NCBI RefSeq assembly: GCF_001885075.1
Contig: NZ_MODU01000004.1
Location: forward strand, 4,154,001-4,218,000
Origin: Alteromonas sp. V450
GTDB lineage: Bacteria; Pseudomonadota; Gammaproteobacteria; Enterobacterales; Alteromonadaceae
DNA length: 64,000 bases
Direction: 5' to 3'
The notes under the pieces are model-generated. The model did no database searches. It was not told the origin of the DNA and saw only the letters and a list, made by a program, of their open reading frames with translations. A program made the position numbers and the translations under genes. Numbering within the stretch: the stretch's first letter is position 1; the number at the start of each line of letters is the position of its first letter. Below, piece after piece: positions 39,512 to 47,552 of the stretch.

Positions 39512-40027
39512 TTAAACCTTCGGGGCGGTATGACCAAGAGCTGCCGCCCATGCAAGCTCTCCTCTGACTAAACCGTTTGCGGCGTTTGCGCCAAAGCTAT
39601 GAAGCGCGTTGTAGGCACTATTAGAGGGAATGCGACAATAATGGCATAGCGCGTAGAAAAGTAAGCTGCAGCGATGTTGAGACCCATCGCAATGCAAGTA
39701 TATCTTTGCACCCTCAATCAGCATTTGCGAAAGCTCATGAAGGTATTGGTGAAGGTGGACATCTTCGGTAGGCGACGCTGATAAAGGGTGCGCAAACGGG
39801 ACCCATAGCCATTCTAACCCTGCCGCTATTGAACGGTCGCGGATAACAGGCGCTTGCTCTTCACTGGTTTGTACTGTCGCGATATGCGTTACTCCCAGTG
39901 ACCTGAGTCGGACAAAATCGTTTTCGACGGGCTTTTTACCTAAGCATATATGACCGGCGCCCAGAGAAAACCACGCGATACTAGGCGTTGCTAAGTTGCT
40001 ACCTTTTTTATTCTCATCTTCTTGCAT
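39512..40027 (-). CDS. Dual-specificity protein-phosphatase-like protein
   Basis: A 171-residue cytoplasmic protein with an intact cysteine-phosphatase signature HCDGSQHRCS (His112, Cys113, Arg119; HCx5R). It is placed after a helical segment as in dual-specificity or tyrosine phosphatases. The upstream LRSLGVTHIATVQTSEE resembles the 'gIthVinl' strand of that family. Substrate could be a phosphoprotein, nucleotide or lipid phosphate. It converges on oxyR (stop codons 15 bases apart) and precedes the PAQR gene on the opposite side. No kinase partner is nearby. Confidence 0.72.
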   Translation of the reverse strand: MQEDENKKGSNLATPSIAWFSLGAGHICLGKKPVENDFVRLRSLGVTHIATVQTSEEQAPVIRDRSIAAGLEWLWVPFAHPLSASPTEDVHLHQYLHELSQMLIEGAKIYLHCDGSQHRCSLLFYALCHYCRIPSNSAYNALHSFGANAANGLVRGELAWAAALGHTAPKV

Positions 40028-40049
40028 ACAGCGTTATCAAGAGCCTTTT

Positions 40050-40706
40050 TTACACGACAAAATAATAAATAGAAAAGTAATGACAGCTACATCCGCCAAT
40101 CACAAACAAGTGCCATATTGCATGAGTGTACTTTACCTTTTTTGCTACATAAAAGCACACGCCTACACTAAAACACAGCCCGCCCGCTACTAATAACCAA
40201 AGACCTGCACCGGGAAGGGCAACATAAAGAGGGTATATCAGACCCAGTGCAATCCAACCCATCAGCAAATAAGTCATTACGGATATTTTTGGGAAACGGT
40301 GCTGCGCGATAAGTTTAAATGCTACGCCTCCAATCGCTAAGCTCCAAATAATCGCTGTCATTGTAATACCCAACACGCCACCAATCGAAACCAGTAACAA
40401 TGGTGTGTAAGTACCTGCTATCAATAAGTATATTGCGCTGTGGTCAAATAGCTTGAGCCACCCCTTCGCTTTTTGGTGGGAAATAGCGTGATAAAGGGTT
40501 GAACTTAAAAACACCAGAATAAGTGTCGAGCCATAAATAGCGGCAGTGGTTAGCGCGAGCGTATCTTCTGCTCGGAACAACATGAACACCAAACCTACAA
40601 TAGCAGCAATAAAGCCAACGCCATGGCTGATACTGTTCAGCCACTCTTCCACTACGGAATAAGCTTTGGCAGAAATTGTTTTGGTGTGTTCTTTTACCTC
40701 TGTCAT
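40050..40706 (-). CDS. trhA: PAQR/hemolysin III family membrane protein
   Basis: A 218-residue inner-membrane protein with seven predicted helices. Family hallmarks are visible: EEWLNSISHGVGF, STLYHAISHQKAKGWLKLFDHSAIYLLIAGTYTP and a C-terminal THAIWHLFVIGG. The conserved histidines and Asp are the putative metal site. Bacterial PAQR proteins (YqfA/TrhA) are linked to membrane lipid homeostasis. A FabR-like palindrome 73 bases upstream supports a fatty-acid link. The haemolysin name is historical and should not be taken literally. Confidence 0.92.
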   Translation of the reverse strand: MTEVKEHTKTISAKAYSVVEEWLNSISHGVGFIAAIVGLVFMLFRAEDTLALTTAAIYGSTLILVFLSSTLYHAISHQKAKGWLKLFDHSAIYLLIAGTYTPLLLVSIGGVLGITMTAIIWSLAIGGVAFKLIAQHRFPKISVMTYLLMGWIALGLIYPLYVALPGAGLWLLVAGGLCFSVGVCFYVAKKVKYTHAIWHLFVIGGCSCHYFSIYYFVV

Positions 40707-40778
40707 CCCTTCTCCTTATCTGGTATCGATAGCAAAACGTGGCTTCTTGTTGTCTACTCTTACCACTATGACAATTAT

Positions 40779-40796
40779 AGCGAACAGTTGTTCGCT
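40779..40796. promoter_or_regulatory. FabR-like operator palindrome
   Basis: AGCGAACA-GT-TGTTCGCT has perfect 8-bp arms. From memory, the unsaturated-fatty-acid regulator FabR recognises AGCGTACA-NN-TGTACGCT-like sites, and yqfA is a reported FabR target in enterobacteria. The site lies upstream of the PAQR/yqfA-like gene on its promoter side. Confidence 0.55.
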
Positions 40797-40870
40797 CAGT
40801 ACCGAAATAATAGCAGAAAAAGCTGCCTGCGTGATGACATTGAGATTACAAAATGGGAGGGAGTTCTTAA

Positions 40871-41311
40871 CTACACATCAGCATTTTCAAAACAGCTACC
40901 TAACTTGTCTAGAAGGGCTATTAGAGTGCGGCTTTCTTCGGCATTCATGCCATTAAGTTTACATAACATCTGAGCAGGCACTTCCTTTGCGATGGCTTTC
41001 TTTTTCTTGCCCGTTTCAGTGAGTTGAACACGTTTAACCCGTTTGTCAGCTTCATCTTTAGTGACAATTAAAAAGCCTTTGTCGTGTAATTTTTTAAGAA
41101 TAAGCGACATAGCCCCACCGTCGATAGCGGTTTTCTCAAGAAGTTCAGCAATTGTAATGCCGTCATTTTCCCACAGCGCCATTAGGGTGACATATTGAGG
41201 ATAGGTGATATCTAGCGCCTTAAGAAGGGGGCGATAAGCGCGCGTAAATGCATTCGACAGCGTGTAAAAACGATGGCAAAGCTGATTTTCTAACTTCAAT
41301 AACTCAGACAT
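40871..41311 (-). CDS. ohrR: Organic-hydroperoxide regulator OhrR (MarR family)
   Basis: Winged-helix repressor of ohr, released from DNA when its cysteine is oxidised by organic peroxides. The 146-residue protein has the reactive-cysteine segment LENQLCHRF (Cys12), then the OhrR pattern LSNAFTRAYRPLLKALDITYPQYVTLMALWE. The MarR wing is DEADKRVKRVQLTETGKK. A second cysteine near the C-terminus (LGSCFEN) suggests the two-cysteine class. It is divergent from ohr, with two identical-type operators between them. Confidence 0.93.
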   Translation of the reverse strand: MSELLKLENQLCHRFYTLSNAFTRAYRPLLKALDITYPQYVTLMALWENDGITIAELLEKTAIDGGAMSLILKKLHDKGFLIVTKDEADKRVKRVQLTETGKKKKAIAKEVPAQMLCKLNGMNAEESRTLIALLDKLGSCFENADV

Positions 41312-41355
41312 TCATTTTAACCCTTATCGATACCACTTCTTCTTAATAGTAATAT

Positions 41356-41367
41356 TTTGCATACAAA
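41356..41367. promoter_or_regulatory. OhrR operator 1
   Basis: TTTGCATACAAA, one mismatch from the perfect palindrome of operator 2. It lies 45 bases upstream of the ohrR start, well placed for autorepression. Confidence 0.72.
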
Positions 41368-41403
41368 GCACTTGATCTGCAAGTTGGTTTGGTGATAATT
41401 TAT

Positions 41404-41415
41404 TTTGCATGCAAA
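41404..41415. promoter_or_regulatory. OhrR operator 2
   Basis: TTTGCATGCAAA is a perfect 12-bp palindrome, 34 bases upstream of the ohr start and 48 bases from the matching operator 1. Placement over the ohr promoter fits OhrR repression. Confidence 0.75.
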
Positions 41416-41448
41416 GTATGTTTTGACAAACCCACAAGGAGAACAATC

Positions 41449-41877
41449 ATGCACAAGCTTCAACAGGTCGTTTATACTGGAAGCGCAACCGCAACGGGCG
41501 GTCGCGAAGGTACAGCAAAATCAAGCGACGGTAAGTTAGATCTTAAACTGTCGACACCCAAAGAGTTAGGTGGTGCAGGTGGAGACGGCACTAACCCTGA
41601 GCAAATGTTCGCAGCAGGCTATTCGGCGTGTTTTATTGGTGCACTTAAGCATGTGGCTGCATCGCAAAAAATTAAGCTTGCCGATGACATCAGTGTTACT
41701 GGCGACGTGGCAATTGGCCCTATTGAACAAGGCTTTGCTATTGCCGTTCAACTAACGGTTAATCTTGGCGATATGGATAAAGCACAAGCACAAAGCTTGG
41801 TGGATACAGCGCATCAGGTATGCCCATATTCAAACGCAACCCGCGGCAACATAGAAGTTAATATTAGTCTTGCCTAA
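41449..41877 (+). CDS. ohr: Organic hydroperoxide resistance protein Ohr (OsmC family)
   Basis: Thiol peroxidase that reduces organic hydroperoxides using lipoyl thiols. The 142-residue protein has the two catalytic cysteines at 61 (GYSACFIGAL) and 125 (HQVCPYSNATRGN), in standard Ohr positions, plus YTGSATATGGREG at the N-terminus. ATG 41449, with AAGGAGA just upstream, is chosen over an in-frame start at 41389 that lies within the operator region. Expression is expected to rise when OhrR is oxidised. Confidence 0.96.
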   Translation: MHKLQQVVYTGSATATGGREGTAKSSDGKLDLKLSTPKELGGAGGDGTNPEQMFAAGYSACFIGALKHVAASQKIKLADDISVTGDVAIGPIEQGFAIAVQLTVNLGDMDKAQAQSLVDTAHQVCPYSNATRGNIEVNISLA

Positions 41878-41902
41878 TTAGTTGGTGACGGGTAGTTAAA
41901 TG

Positions 41903-41949
41903 AGTGCAGATAGCTACGTCCTCGTCAGGGGGAGGTGGTAGTCTGCACT
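41903..41949 (+). terminator. Long hairpin after ohr
   Basis: AGTGCAGA (41903-41910) pairs with TCTGCACT (41942-41949), with further inner pairing of CTACGTCCTC and GAGGTGGTAG. It lies 26 bases past the ohr stop. Only a weak T-run follows, so it may act as a terminator or a 3'-end stabilising stem. Confidence 0.55.
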
Positions 41950-42095
41950 TATGCACTTTGCCTGCGTTTATTCAGCTAACCGCGACGGCTTTTCGACAAC
42001 CAGCGGCGTTTCAACGCACTTCTTCGAATTAGAGTCGCCAGTCATATAACAGATTGATACACTGCGTTGGTATCAATCATCCTTTAGGAAGTTAT

Positions 42096-44036
42096 ATGAA
42101 AAAATACGGATTACTGGCTACATTCGTATGCGCGCCCGTGTTATTCGCATGCAGCGAAAACAGCAGCGTAGACGCAGCCAAGACAGATAAAGATCAAACC
42201 GTAAGCGCTAGTTCAGAAACTGAAGCGCCAAAAACTGAAGTAGAAAATCGAGCCGATGCGGCGATTGCCTCTGGCGTAGATTATCACTCCTTCGCAAACC
42301 CAAACGAGATTCGGGTTACTCACTTAAGCCTAAATTTAACGGCAAACTTTGATACTAAGCAGCTTGTTGGCGATGTATTGCTTGATATAAAGCGAGAAAA
42401 GCCCGACAACAATACGCTAGTGTTAGATACGCGAGCATTAGATATTCAAAATGTTACCGTAGACGGAGAAAGTGTTCCTTATGAAATGGGAGAGACTGAC
42501 CCTGATTTAGGTACACCGCTTTCCATTACGCTACCTAGCGCCGCAAACACAGTAACGGTTGCATATTCAACTTCACCTGAAGCGTCTGGTGTGCAATGGT
42601 TAACGCCAGCCCAAACTGCCGGTAAAAAGCACCCATTCCTATTTACCCAAGCGCAAGCGGTTCATGCCCGAAGCTTTATACCGCTTCAAGATTCACCGCA
42701 GGTGCGCGTAACCTATGACGCGACCATTAAAACACCTGAAGCCCTGCTAGCCGTGATGAGTGCGTCGAACGACCCTACCACTGCGCGCGACGGTGAATAT
42801 AAGTTCACTATGCCACAGCCTATTCCTTCGTATCTTATTGCATTAGCGATAGGTGATTTGGAATTTAAAGCCATGGGTGAGCGTACTGGCGTGTATGCTG
42901 AGCCAGCGCTACTTGAAAGTGCCGCAAAAGAATTCGAAGATACCGAGGCAATGTTAGAGGTAACGGAAGAAACCTATGGGCCTTATCAGTGGGACCGCTA
43001 CGATTTGCTAATTCTACCGCCGTCATTCCCGTTTGGTGGTATGGAAAACCCTCGATTGTCATTTATCACGCCAACGGTTATCGCGGGCGATAAAAGCTTG
43101 GTTTCGTTGATTGCCCATGAACTGGCGCACAGCTGGTCGGGTAACACAGTAACAAACGCTACATGGCGTGACCTGTGGTTAAACGAAGGTTTTACTACCT
43201 ATTTAACTTACCGAATTATGGAAATGATCTACGGCCACGATCGTTTCAAAAAAGAAGCGGTTTTAGGTTATCAAGACCTAGAGAACGATGTGGCAGCCTT
43301 AGAAGAGAATGATGAGATCCTGGCTATTGACCTTCGTGGTCGCAATCCGGACGATGTTTTCTCAAATATTCCTTACGAAAAAGGCGCACTGTTCTTACGT
43401 GAAATTGAACAAAAGATTGGCCGAGAAAACTTTGATGCGTTCTTAATGCAGTACTTTAAAGACTTTGCTTTTAAGAGCATTACTACCGACACGTTTATTG
43501 CTTATTTAGATGATACCTTGTTAAAACAGTACCCGGATAAGCTAGACGCGGAGCGCATCCAAACGTGGATTTTTGAACCAGGCATTCCCGAGGGAGCGCC
43601 ACAGCCAGAATCTGATGCGTTCACTAAAATCGATGACACACGAAGCGCGTGGCTTTCTGACGACGTGAAAGCGGCGGATATTGAAACCGCGCAGTGGACT
43701 GTACACGAGTGGTTATATTTTCTAAACAACATGCCTGAATCGCTAAGCAACGCACAGCTGGCTGAGCTGGATGCAGCATTTTCACTCACCTCGACTAAAA
43801 ACAACGAAATTGCTCACAGCTGGTTGATGATTGCAGTAGAGAATAGCTATCAGCCTGCCTATGATCGTTTGTATAGCTACTTGGTGTCGATAGGGCGTAA
43901 TAAGCTTGTTAAACCCCTTTATCGCGAGCTATCAAAAACACCAGAAGGTAAAGCTTTTGCAAAGCGCGCATTTGAAGAAGCGAAGCCGGGCTATCATCCA
44001 CTAACGGTAAAAGCGAATGAAGGCTACGTGAAATAA
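42096..44036 (+). CDS. Lipoprotein M1-family aminopeptidase
   Basis: Zinc aminopeptidase, probably lipid-anchored in the envelope. The 646-residue protein starts with a lipoprotein signal (lipobox LFAC, Cys19). It then has the M1 layout: N-terminal beta domain, substrate motif GGMEN (314-318), zinc site HELAH (341-345) with the third ligand Glu364 in NEGF, and a C-terminal helical domain like leukotriene-A4 hydrolase. ATG 42096, with TTTAGGAAG upstream, is preferred over the in-frame start at 42054, which would bury the signal peptide. Monocistronic, followed by a terminator. Confidence 0.94.
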   Translation: MKKYGLLATFVCAPVLFACSENSSVDAAKTDKDQTVSASSETEAPKTEVENRADAAIASGVDYHSFANPNEIRVTHLSLNLTANFDTKQLVGDVLLDIKREKPDNNTLVLDTRALDIQNVTVDGESVPYEMGETDPDLGTPLSITLPSAANTVTVAYSTSPEASGVQWLTPAQTAGKKHPFLFTQAQAVHARSFIPLQDSPQVRVTYDATIKTPEALLAVMSASNDPTTARDGEYKFTMPQPIPSYLIALAIGDLEFKAMGERTGVYAEPALLESAAKEFEDTEAMLEVTEETYGPYQWDRYDLLILPPSFPFGGMENPRLSFITPTVIAGDKSLVSLIAHELAHSWSGNTVTNATWRDLWLNEGFTTYLTYRIMEMIYGHDRFKKEAVLGYQDLENDVAALEENDEILAIDLRGRNPDDVFSNIPYEKGALFLREIEQKIGRENFDAFLMQYFKDFAFKSITTDTFIAYLDDTLLKQYPDKLDAERIQTWIFEPGIPEGAPQPESDAFTKIDDTRSAWLSDDVKAADIETAQWTVHEWLYFLNNMPESLSNAQLAELDAAFSLTSTKNNEIAHSWLMIAVENSYQPAYDRLYSYLVSIGRNKLVKPLYRELSKTPEGKAFAKRAFEEAKPGYHPLTVKANEGYVK

Positions 44037-44061
44037 GAAAGCCCATACGATCAGTTCGAAT

Positions 44062-44090
44062 AAAAGCAGTGCGTCAGCGCTGCTTTTTTA
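44062..44090 (+). terminator. Intrinsic terminator after the M1 peptidase
   Basis: AAAAGCAGTGC (44062-44072) pairs with GCGCTGCTTTT (44077-44087) with a G-T pair, followed by a T-run. Confidence 0.88.
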
Positions 44091-44119
44091 TTTCTACATC
44101 AAGTAAAAAGAATAAAAAA

Positions 44120-44159
44120 TTTGAACGATTGTTCAAAGTGGCGATCTTAACGTTAAGAT
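44120..44159. promoter_or_regulatory. Two adjacent palindromes upstream of the peroxiredoxin-like gene
   Basis: TTTGAAC-GATT-GTTCAAA (44120-44137) has perfect 7-bp arms. Six bases further is the perfect 16-bp palindrome ATCTTAACGTTAAGAT (44144-44159). They lie about 100-140 bases ahead of ATG 44259. The first has the form of a TetR-family operator. The cognate regulators are unknown. Confidence 0.6.
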
Positions 44160-44258
44160 TTGCGTACCAACAAGTACCCAGTGTAGTTCAAGTACACCTA
44201 TGCTGTTTATCTGCTAGGCGTACGCTGAAGGATTTGAATTAAACGTTAAGGAGTTTTT

Positions 44259-44795
44259 ATGTATACACAAAAGATGCATCCAGCTACTACCTTCCCTGAG
44301 GTGAGTGCCACGCTATCAACGGGCGAAGCTATATCGCTGACCGAAAAAAGCGAGGGCTGCGATTGGAAAATGGTGGTGATTTATCGCGGTAAGCATTGCC
44401 CAATTTGTACAAAGTTTTTGAATAAGCTTGAAGACTATAAAGGCCGTCTTCGTGAGCTTAACATTGATTTGGTGGCTGTAAGCGGCGACAGCAAAGCACA
44501 GCTTGAAGCGCACTTAGATGACTTGTCTATCAATTTCCCCATTGCCTACGGCTTATCGCAAAGTGACATGGAAAAGCTAGGCCTGTACATTTCTGAACCT
44601 CGTTCAGAAAAAGAAACCGATCACAACTTTGCAGAGCCCGCATTGTTTGTGCTTAACGGTGATAACGAAATTCATATTGCTGAAATTGCAAACGCGCCTT
44701 TTGTGCGCCCCGACTTAGAGCAACTCGTATCGGGCCTAGAGTTTATACGCAACCCTGAGAATAACTATCCTATTCGCGGTACGTTCAAAGGCTGA
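44259..44795 (+). CDS. Peroxiredoxin-like (AhpC/TSA) protein with CxxC
   Basis: A 178-residue cytoplasmic thioredoxin-fold protein. The active-site strand is VVIYRGKHCPICTKFLNKLE (Cys47 and Cys50). It belongs to the peroxiredoxin-like branch with YRG-x-HCPxC, not classical AhpC with a single peroxidatic Cys. It also has LVAVSGDSK after the second strand. It likely reduces peroxide or disulfides, but its reductant is unknown. TTAAGGAG precedes ATG 44259. It is alone, flanked by an unusual double-palindrome promoter region and a terminator. Confidence 0.85.
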   Translation: MYTQKMHPATTFPEVSATLSTGEAISLTEKSEGCDWKMVVIYRGKHCPICTKFLNKLEDYKGRLRELNIDLVAVSGDSKAQLEAHLDDLSINFPIAYGLSQSDMEKLGLYISEPRSEKETDHNFAEPALFVLNGDNEIHIAEIANAPFVRPDLEQLVSGLEFIRNPENNYPIRGTFKG

Positions 44796-44832
44796 GGCTA
44801 ATGGGTAATAATGGTGATAGGTAGTTAAAAGT

Positions 44833-44860
44833 AAGGCCCTAGTGTTTACTAGGGCCTTTG
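44833..44860 (+). terminator. Intrinsic terminator after the peroxiredoxin-like gene
   Basis: AAGGCCCTAGT (44833-44843) and ACTAGGGCCTT (44848-44858) pair perfectly around GTTT, with T-rich sequence after. Confidence 0.9.
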
Positions 44861-44929
44861 TATTTTTGCACGTTTGCAAACACCTGAAGTGACTTTTAAA
44901 GCCATTGTAAGACTCTTATTTTCTGAAGC

Positions 44930-45529
44930 TTACTTGTTTTTTGCAGACACCGAAAAAGCAATGGGCGCCATCTGCTTTTTGAAGTCATTTAGTGCATCTA
45001 CAGGTAGCGCAACGTCTATTTCTACACGGCTTCCATAGCTGCAGTTGGCAATGTTGCCTTCAGCTTGTTCCACCAAATGACGTACAAACTGCTCGTGTTT
45101 GAAATCGATGGCTACGCTAAGCGGTTCCAGCGTTATCTCTTGTCTTACTTCAAGCGCATCAATGGCTTGCTGTGCTGCAGCCGAGTAGGCCCTCACCAAA
45201 CCACCCGCACCTAATTTAACTCCGCCAAAATACCGCGTGACAATAATCATAATGTCGCCGATATCTTTGTGCTGGAGTACATTTAATATAGGTTTTCCTG
45301 CGGTACCGCTAGGCTCGCCGTCATCAGCCATTGCTGCACTACTAGGCGCGTTGGGGTTGCCAAAAATATACGCCCAGCAATGATGGCGTGCGTCGGGGTA
45401 TTGTTGTTTAACGCTTTCTAAGAGCGCCATTGCACTTTCGCGAGAATTAGCAAAACCGGCGCAGGCAATAAATTTACTTTTTTTAATTTCGTACAGGGTT
45501 TCAACCTGATTTGCGGGTACCGGATACAC
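44930..45529 (-). CDS. yigZ: YigZ/IMPACT family protein
   Basis: A 199-residue soluble protein of the IMPACT/UPF0029 family. It has the family's characteristic block DDGEPSGTAGKPILNVLQ and VTRYFGGVKLGAGGLVRAYS, with an N-terminal SKFIACAGF segment and a C-terminal EF-G-IV-like domain. The fold is ribosomal-S5-like. The molecular role in bacteria is not settled. It is followed upstream on the same strand by the LytTR regulator 32 bases away, so they might share a transcript, although their functions appear unrelated. Confidence 0.92.
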   Translation of the reverse strand: MYPVPANQVETLYEIKKSKFIACAGFANSRESAMALLESVKQQYPDARHHCWAYIFGNPNAPSSAAMADDGEPSGTAGKPILNVLQHKDIGDIMIIVTRYFGGVKLGAGGLVRAYSAAAQQAIDALEVRQEITLEPLSVAIDFKHEQFVRHLVEQAEGNIANCSYGSRVEIDVALPVDALNDFKKQMAPIAFSVSAKNK

Positions 45530-45561
45530 GATGAAAACCTATATTGATATCTGTCGATATG

Positions 45562-46299
45562 CTATGGCACATGTCGCTGCAATCGACTTTTTAAACACTT
45601 CTGATAAGACTTACTAATAGAAAATTCAAGTGTACCAATCTCTAAGTAATCTTTATGAATAACATCCACATGTAAAAGATTTACGATGTGTGAACGGTGT
45701 ATTCTAACAAAATCTTCGCTAGGAAGGCCATCAAGCGCATTTCCCATGCTTTGCAAAACGATATAGCTACCTTCTACACAATGATAAACCACATAGTCAC
45801 CGCAAGCCTCAATATACTTTAAATTCGCGAGGTCAATGCGTTGATGGTGATTATCTACTTTAATAAAAATAAACTGGTGAGCAAGCGAACTCGACTGCAC
45901 TGTGAATGCTGATGTGTTTTCTTGTTGTGAGCTAGATGGTGTTGAAGCCGATAGCATCAGCTTACTGGTAGCCTTGAAAAAGTCGGAATATTTTAACGGC
46001 TTGAGTAAATAGTCAACGGCATTGTGCTTAAACCCCTGCAGTGCATATTCACTATGAGCAGTAATAAATATTACCTTTGGCGGATAGCTCATCGATGATA
46101 AAAGTTCAAGGCCATCTAGTGTGGGCATGTTTATATCAAGCAATAGTAAGTCGATGGCGTTTGATGACAGATAAGCAAGGGCATCTAATGCATCTTTAAA
46201 ACTGGCTGATAACGATAGAAAGTGTGTTTTATTGACATAATCGGTGAGCAAATCAATAGCAAGCTTTTCATCATCAATAATTACGGTTTTCAGCATCAC
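45562..46299 (-). CDS. LytTR-family response regulator
   Basis: Two-component response regulator. The 245-residue protein has a receiver (1-120; phospho-acceptor Asp55 in LLLLDINMPTLDGLELL, conserved Lys in LLKPLKYSDF) and a LytTR DNA-binding domain (about 140-243; HRSHIVNLLHVDVI). Its start overlaps the stop of the sensor gene by four bases (ATGA), so the two are co-translated. It resembles AlgR/LytR regulators. The target genes are unknown; the divergent exported HExxH protein gene is the obvious local candidate. Confidence 0.92.
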   Translation of the reverse strand: MMLKTVIIDDEKLAIDLLTDYVNKTHFLSLSASFKDALDALAYLSSNAIDLLLLDINMPTLDGLELLSSMSYPPKVIFITAHSEYALQGFKHNAVDYLLKPLKYSDFFKATSKLMLSASTPSSSQQENTSAFTVQSSSLAHQFIFIKVDNHHQRIDLANLKYIEACGDYVVYHCVEGSYIVLQSMGNALDGLPSEDFVRIHRSHIVNLLHVDVIHKDYLEIGTLEFSISKSYQKCLKSRLQRHVP

Positions 46300-47327
46300 G
46301 TCAACGTCATCCTTGCGGTGAATACATTGCTCTTGGTCGAAATTTCGAGCGTGTGTTTGTCTTTGTAAAGTAAGCTGAGCCTGCGTTTCAGGTTTGCTAG
46401 ACCCAGCCCGCCGTTTTGAGTCGTAGTAACTTGTGTGCGCTTATTCGCGTTGGCAATTGGGTTGGATATTTCAAATGAAATTACATTGTGTTTAACCGCT
46501 AGCGCAATTGAAATAGTGGTTTTATCTTTAGTACTCACTCCATGCTTAAATGCGTTTTCTACCAATACGATAAGTAGCATGGGGGCAATATGTGTATTTG
46601 CATTGATATCTCCTTTTTCAAACCGCAGCTCAACGTCATCGGAGAACCGCAACATCTGCAAGCGAATATAATTGTCGAGATATTCTACTTCGTTTCGAAG
46701 TAATACTTTCTGAGAATTTGACTCATATAGCATATACCTGAGAAGGGAAGATAACTGCTCTATGCCTTGTGACGTACGCGTGTCGCCAAACATATAAGAC
46801 GTGCTGTACAAGCTATTAAGAACGTTAAACATGAAGTGCGGACTCACTTGTTGTTTCAATGCGGCCAGCTCAAGATGCGCAAGCGCGAGGTTTTGTTCTT
46901 TTGCTAATTCGGCGCGTTTTAAATTGCGTAGAAAGCGCTTTATGGCCACAGAAAGCAATGACCACATAGTGTGCTTGAATAAAAATGGCAAATAATCGCG
47001 GCTAATGCTGATCCGGTCAATCGTGCGGCCAACACTGTAAATACAGTCTACTGTTGTAAGGATGCACAAGGCGGCAAGATATGCTGCAATTGCCCCGTAA
47101 AAGCCAGCGTTTTTTTTGCAAAACGGAACTGCAAAATAGCACCAGTAGAACGTAAGCAAAACGAATAACGATGTTGATGCTGGCTGAGGAGGGCTAACGG
47201 TGGTTTGTTCAAGGGTAGTAATATAAAAATCTAAATTTTGGCTAAGCGAAAAATAGAGCACCCATAGCGTGAGATGTACACATGCTTCTATAAGTAAATA
47301 AGGTTTATTAAACAAAGTGGGCTTCAC
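46296..47327 (-). CDS. LytS-type sensor histidine kinase
   Basis: A 343-residue membrane sensor with about four helices in residues 10-130. A His_kinase domain follows, with the conserved VSPHFMFNVLNSL box (His164) and an ATPase domain (MLLIVLVENAFKHGVS, then GGLGLANLKRRL). This is the LytS/YehU class, which pairs with LytTR regulators. No extracellular domain is large enough to bind a bulky ligand, so it probably senses through the membrane. Divergent from the HExxH protein gene. Confidence 0.92.
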   Translation of the reverse strand: MKPTLFNKPYLLIEACVHLTLWVLYFSLSQNLDFYITTLEQTTVSPPQPASTSLFVLLTFYWCYFAVPFCKKNAGFYGAIAAYLAALCILTTVDCIYSVGRTIDRISISRDYLPFLFKHTMWSLLSVAIKRFLRNLKRAELAKEQNLALAHLELAALKQQVSPHFMFNVLNSLYSTSYMFGDTRTSQGIEQLSSLLRYMLYESNSQKVLLRNEVEYLDNYIRLQMLRFSDDVELRFEKGDINANTHIAPMLLIVLVENAFKHGVSTKDKTTISIALAVKHNVISFEISNPIANANKRTQVTTTQNGGLGLANLKRRLSLLYKDKHTLEISTKSNVFTARMTLT

Positions 47328-47552
47328 GTAAATTTTTCTCAGTTTATCGCAATGTCGTTGTTGTTATGGCCAATACTCTACGAATGCGTCTTTATTATCT
47401 GTAAAAGGTCTTATATCCCCTATAAATAAACAAAAGGGCGCTTTTATTATTCAGCGATGATATGCACTTACTTATCGATTCCCACGCTTTCCATATTTTC
47501 TGTGTTTTATATTCATCAATCTTCAATAGCGCTGAATAGGAATATCAAGTTT

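Noticed and set aside
40623..40973. Plus-strand frames across the start of the PAQR gene, the intergenic region and ohrR
   Set aside because: They run antisense over confident genes and an operator and have no protein character.
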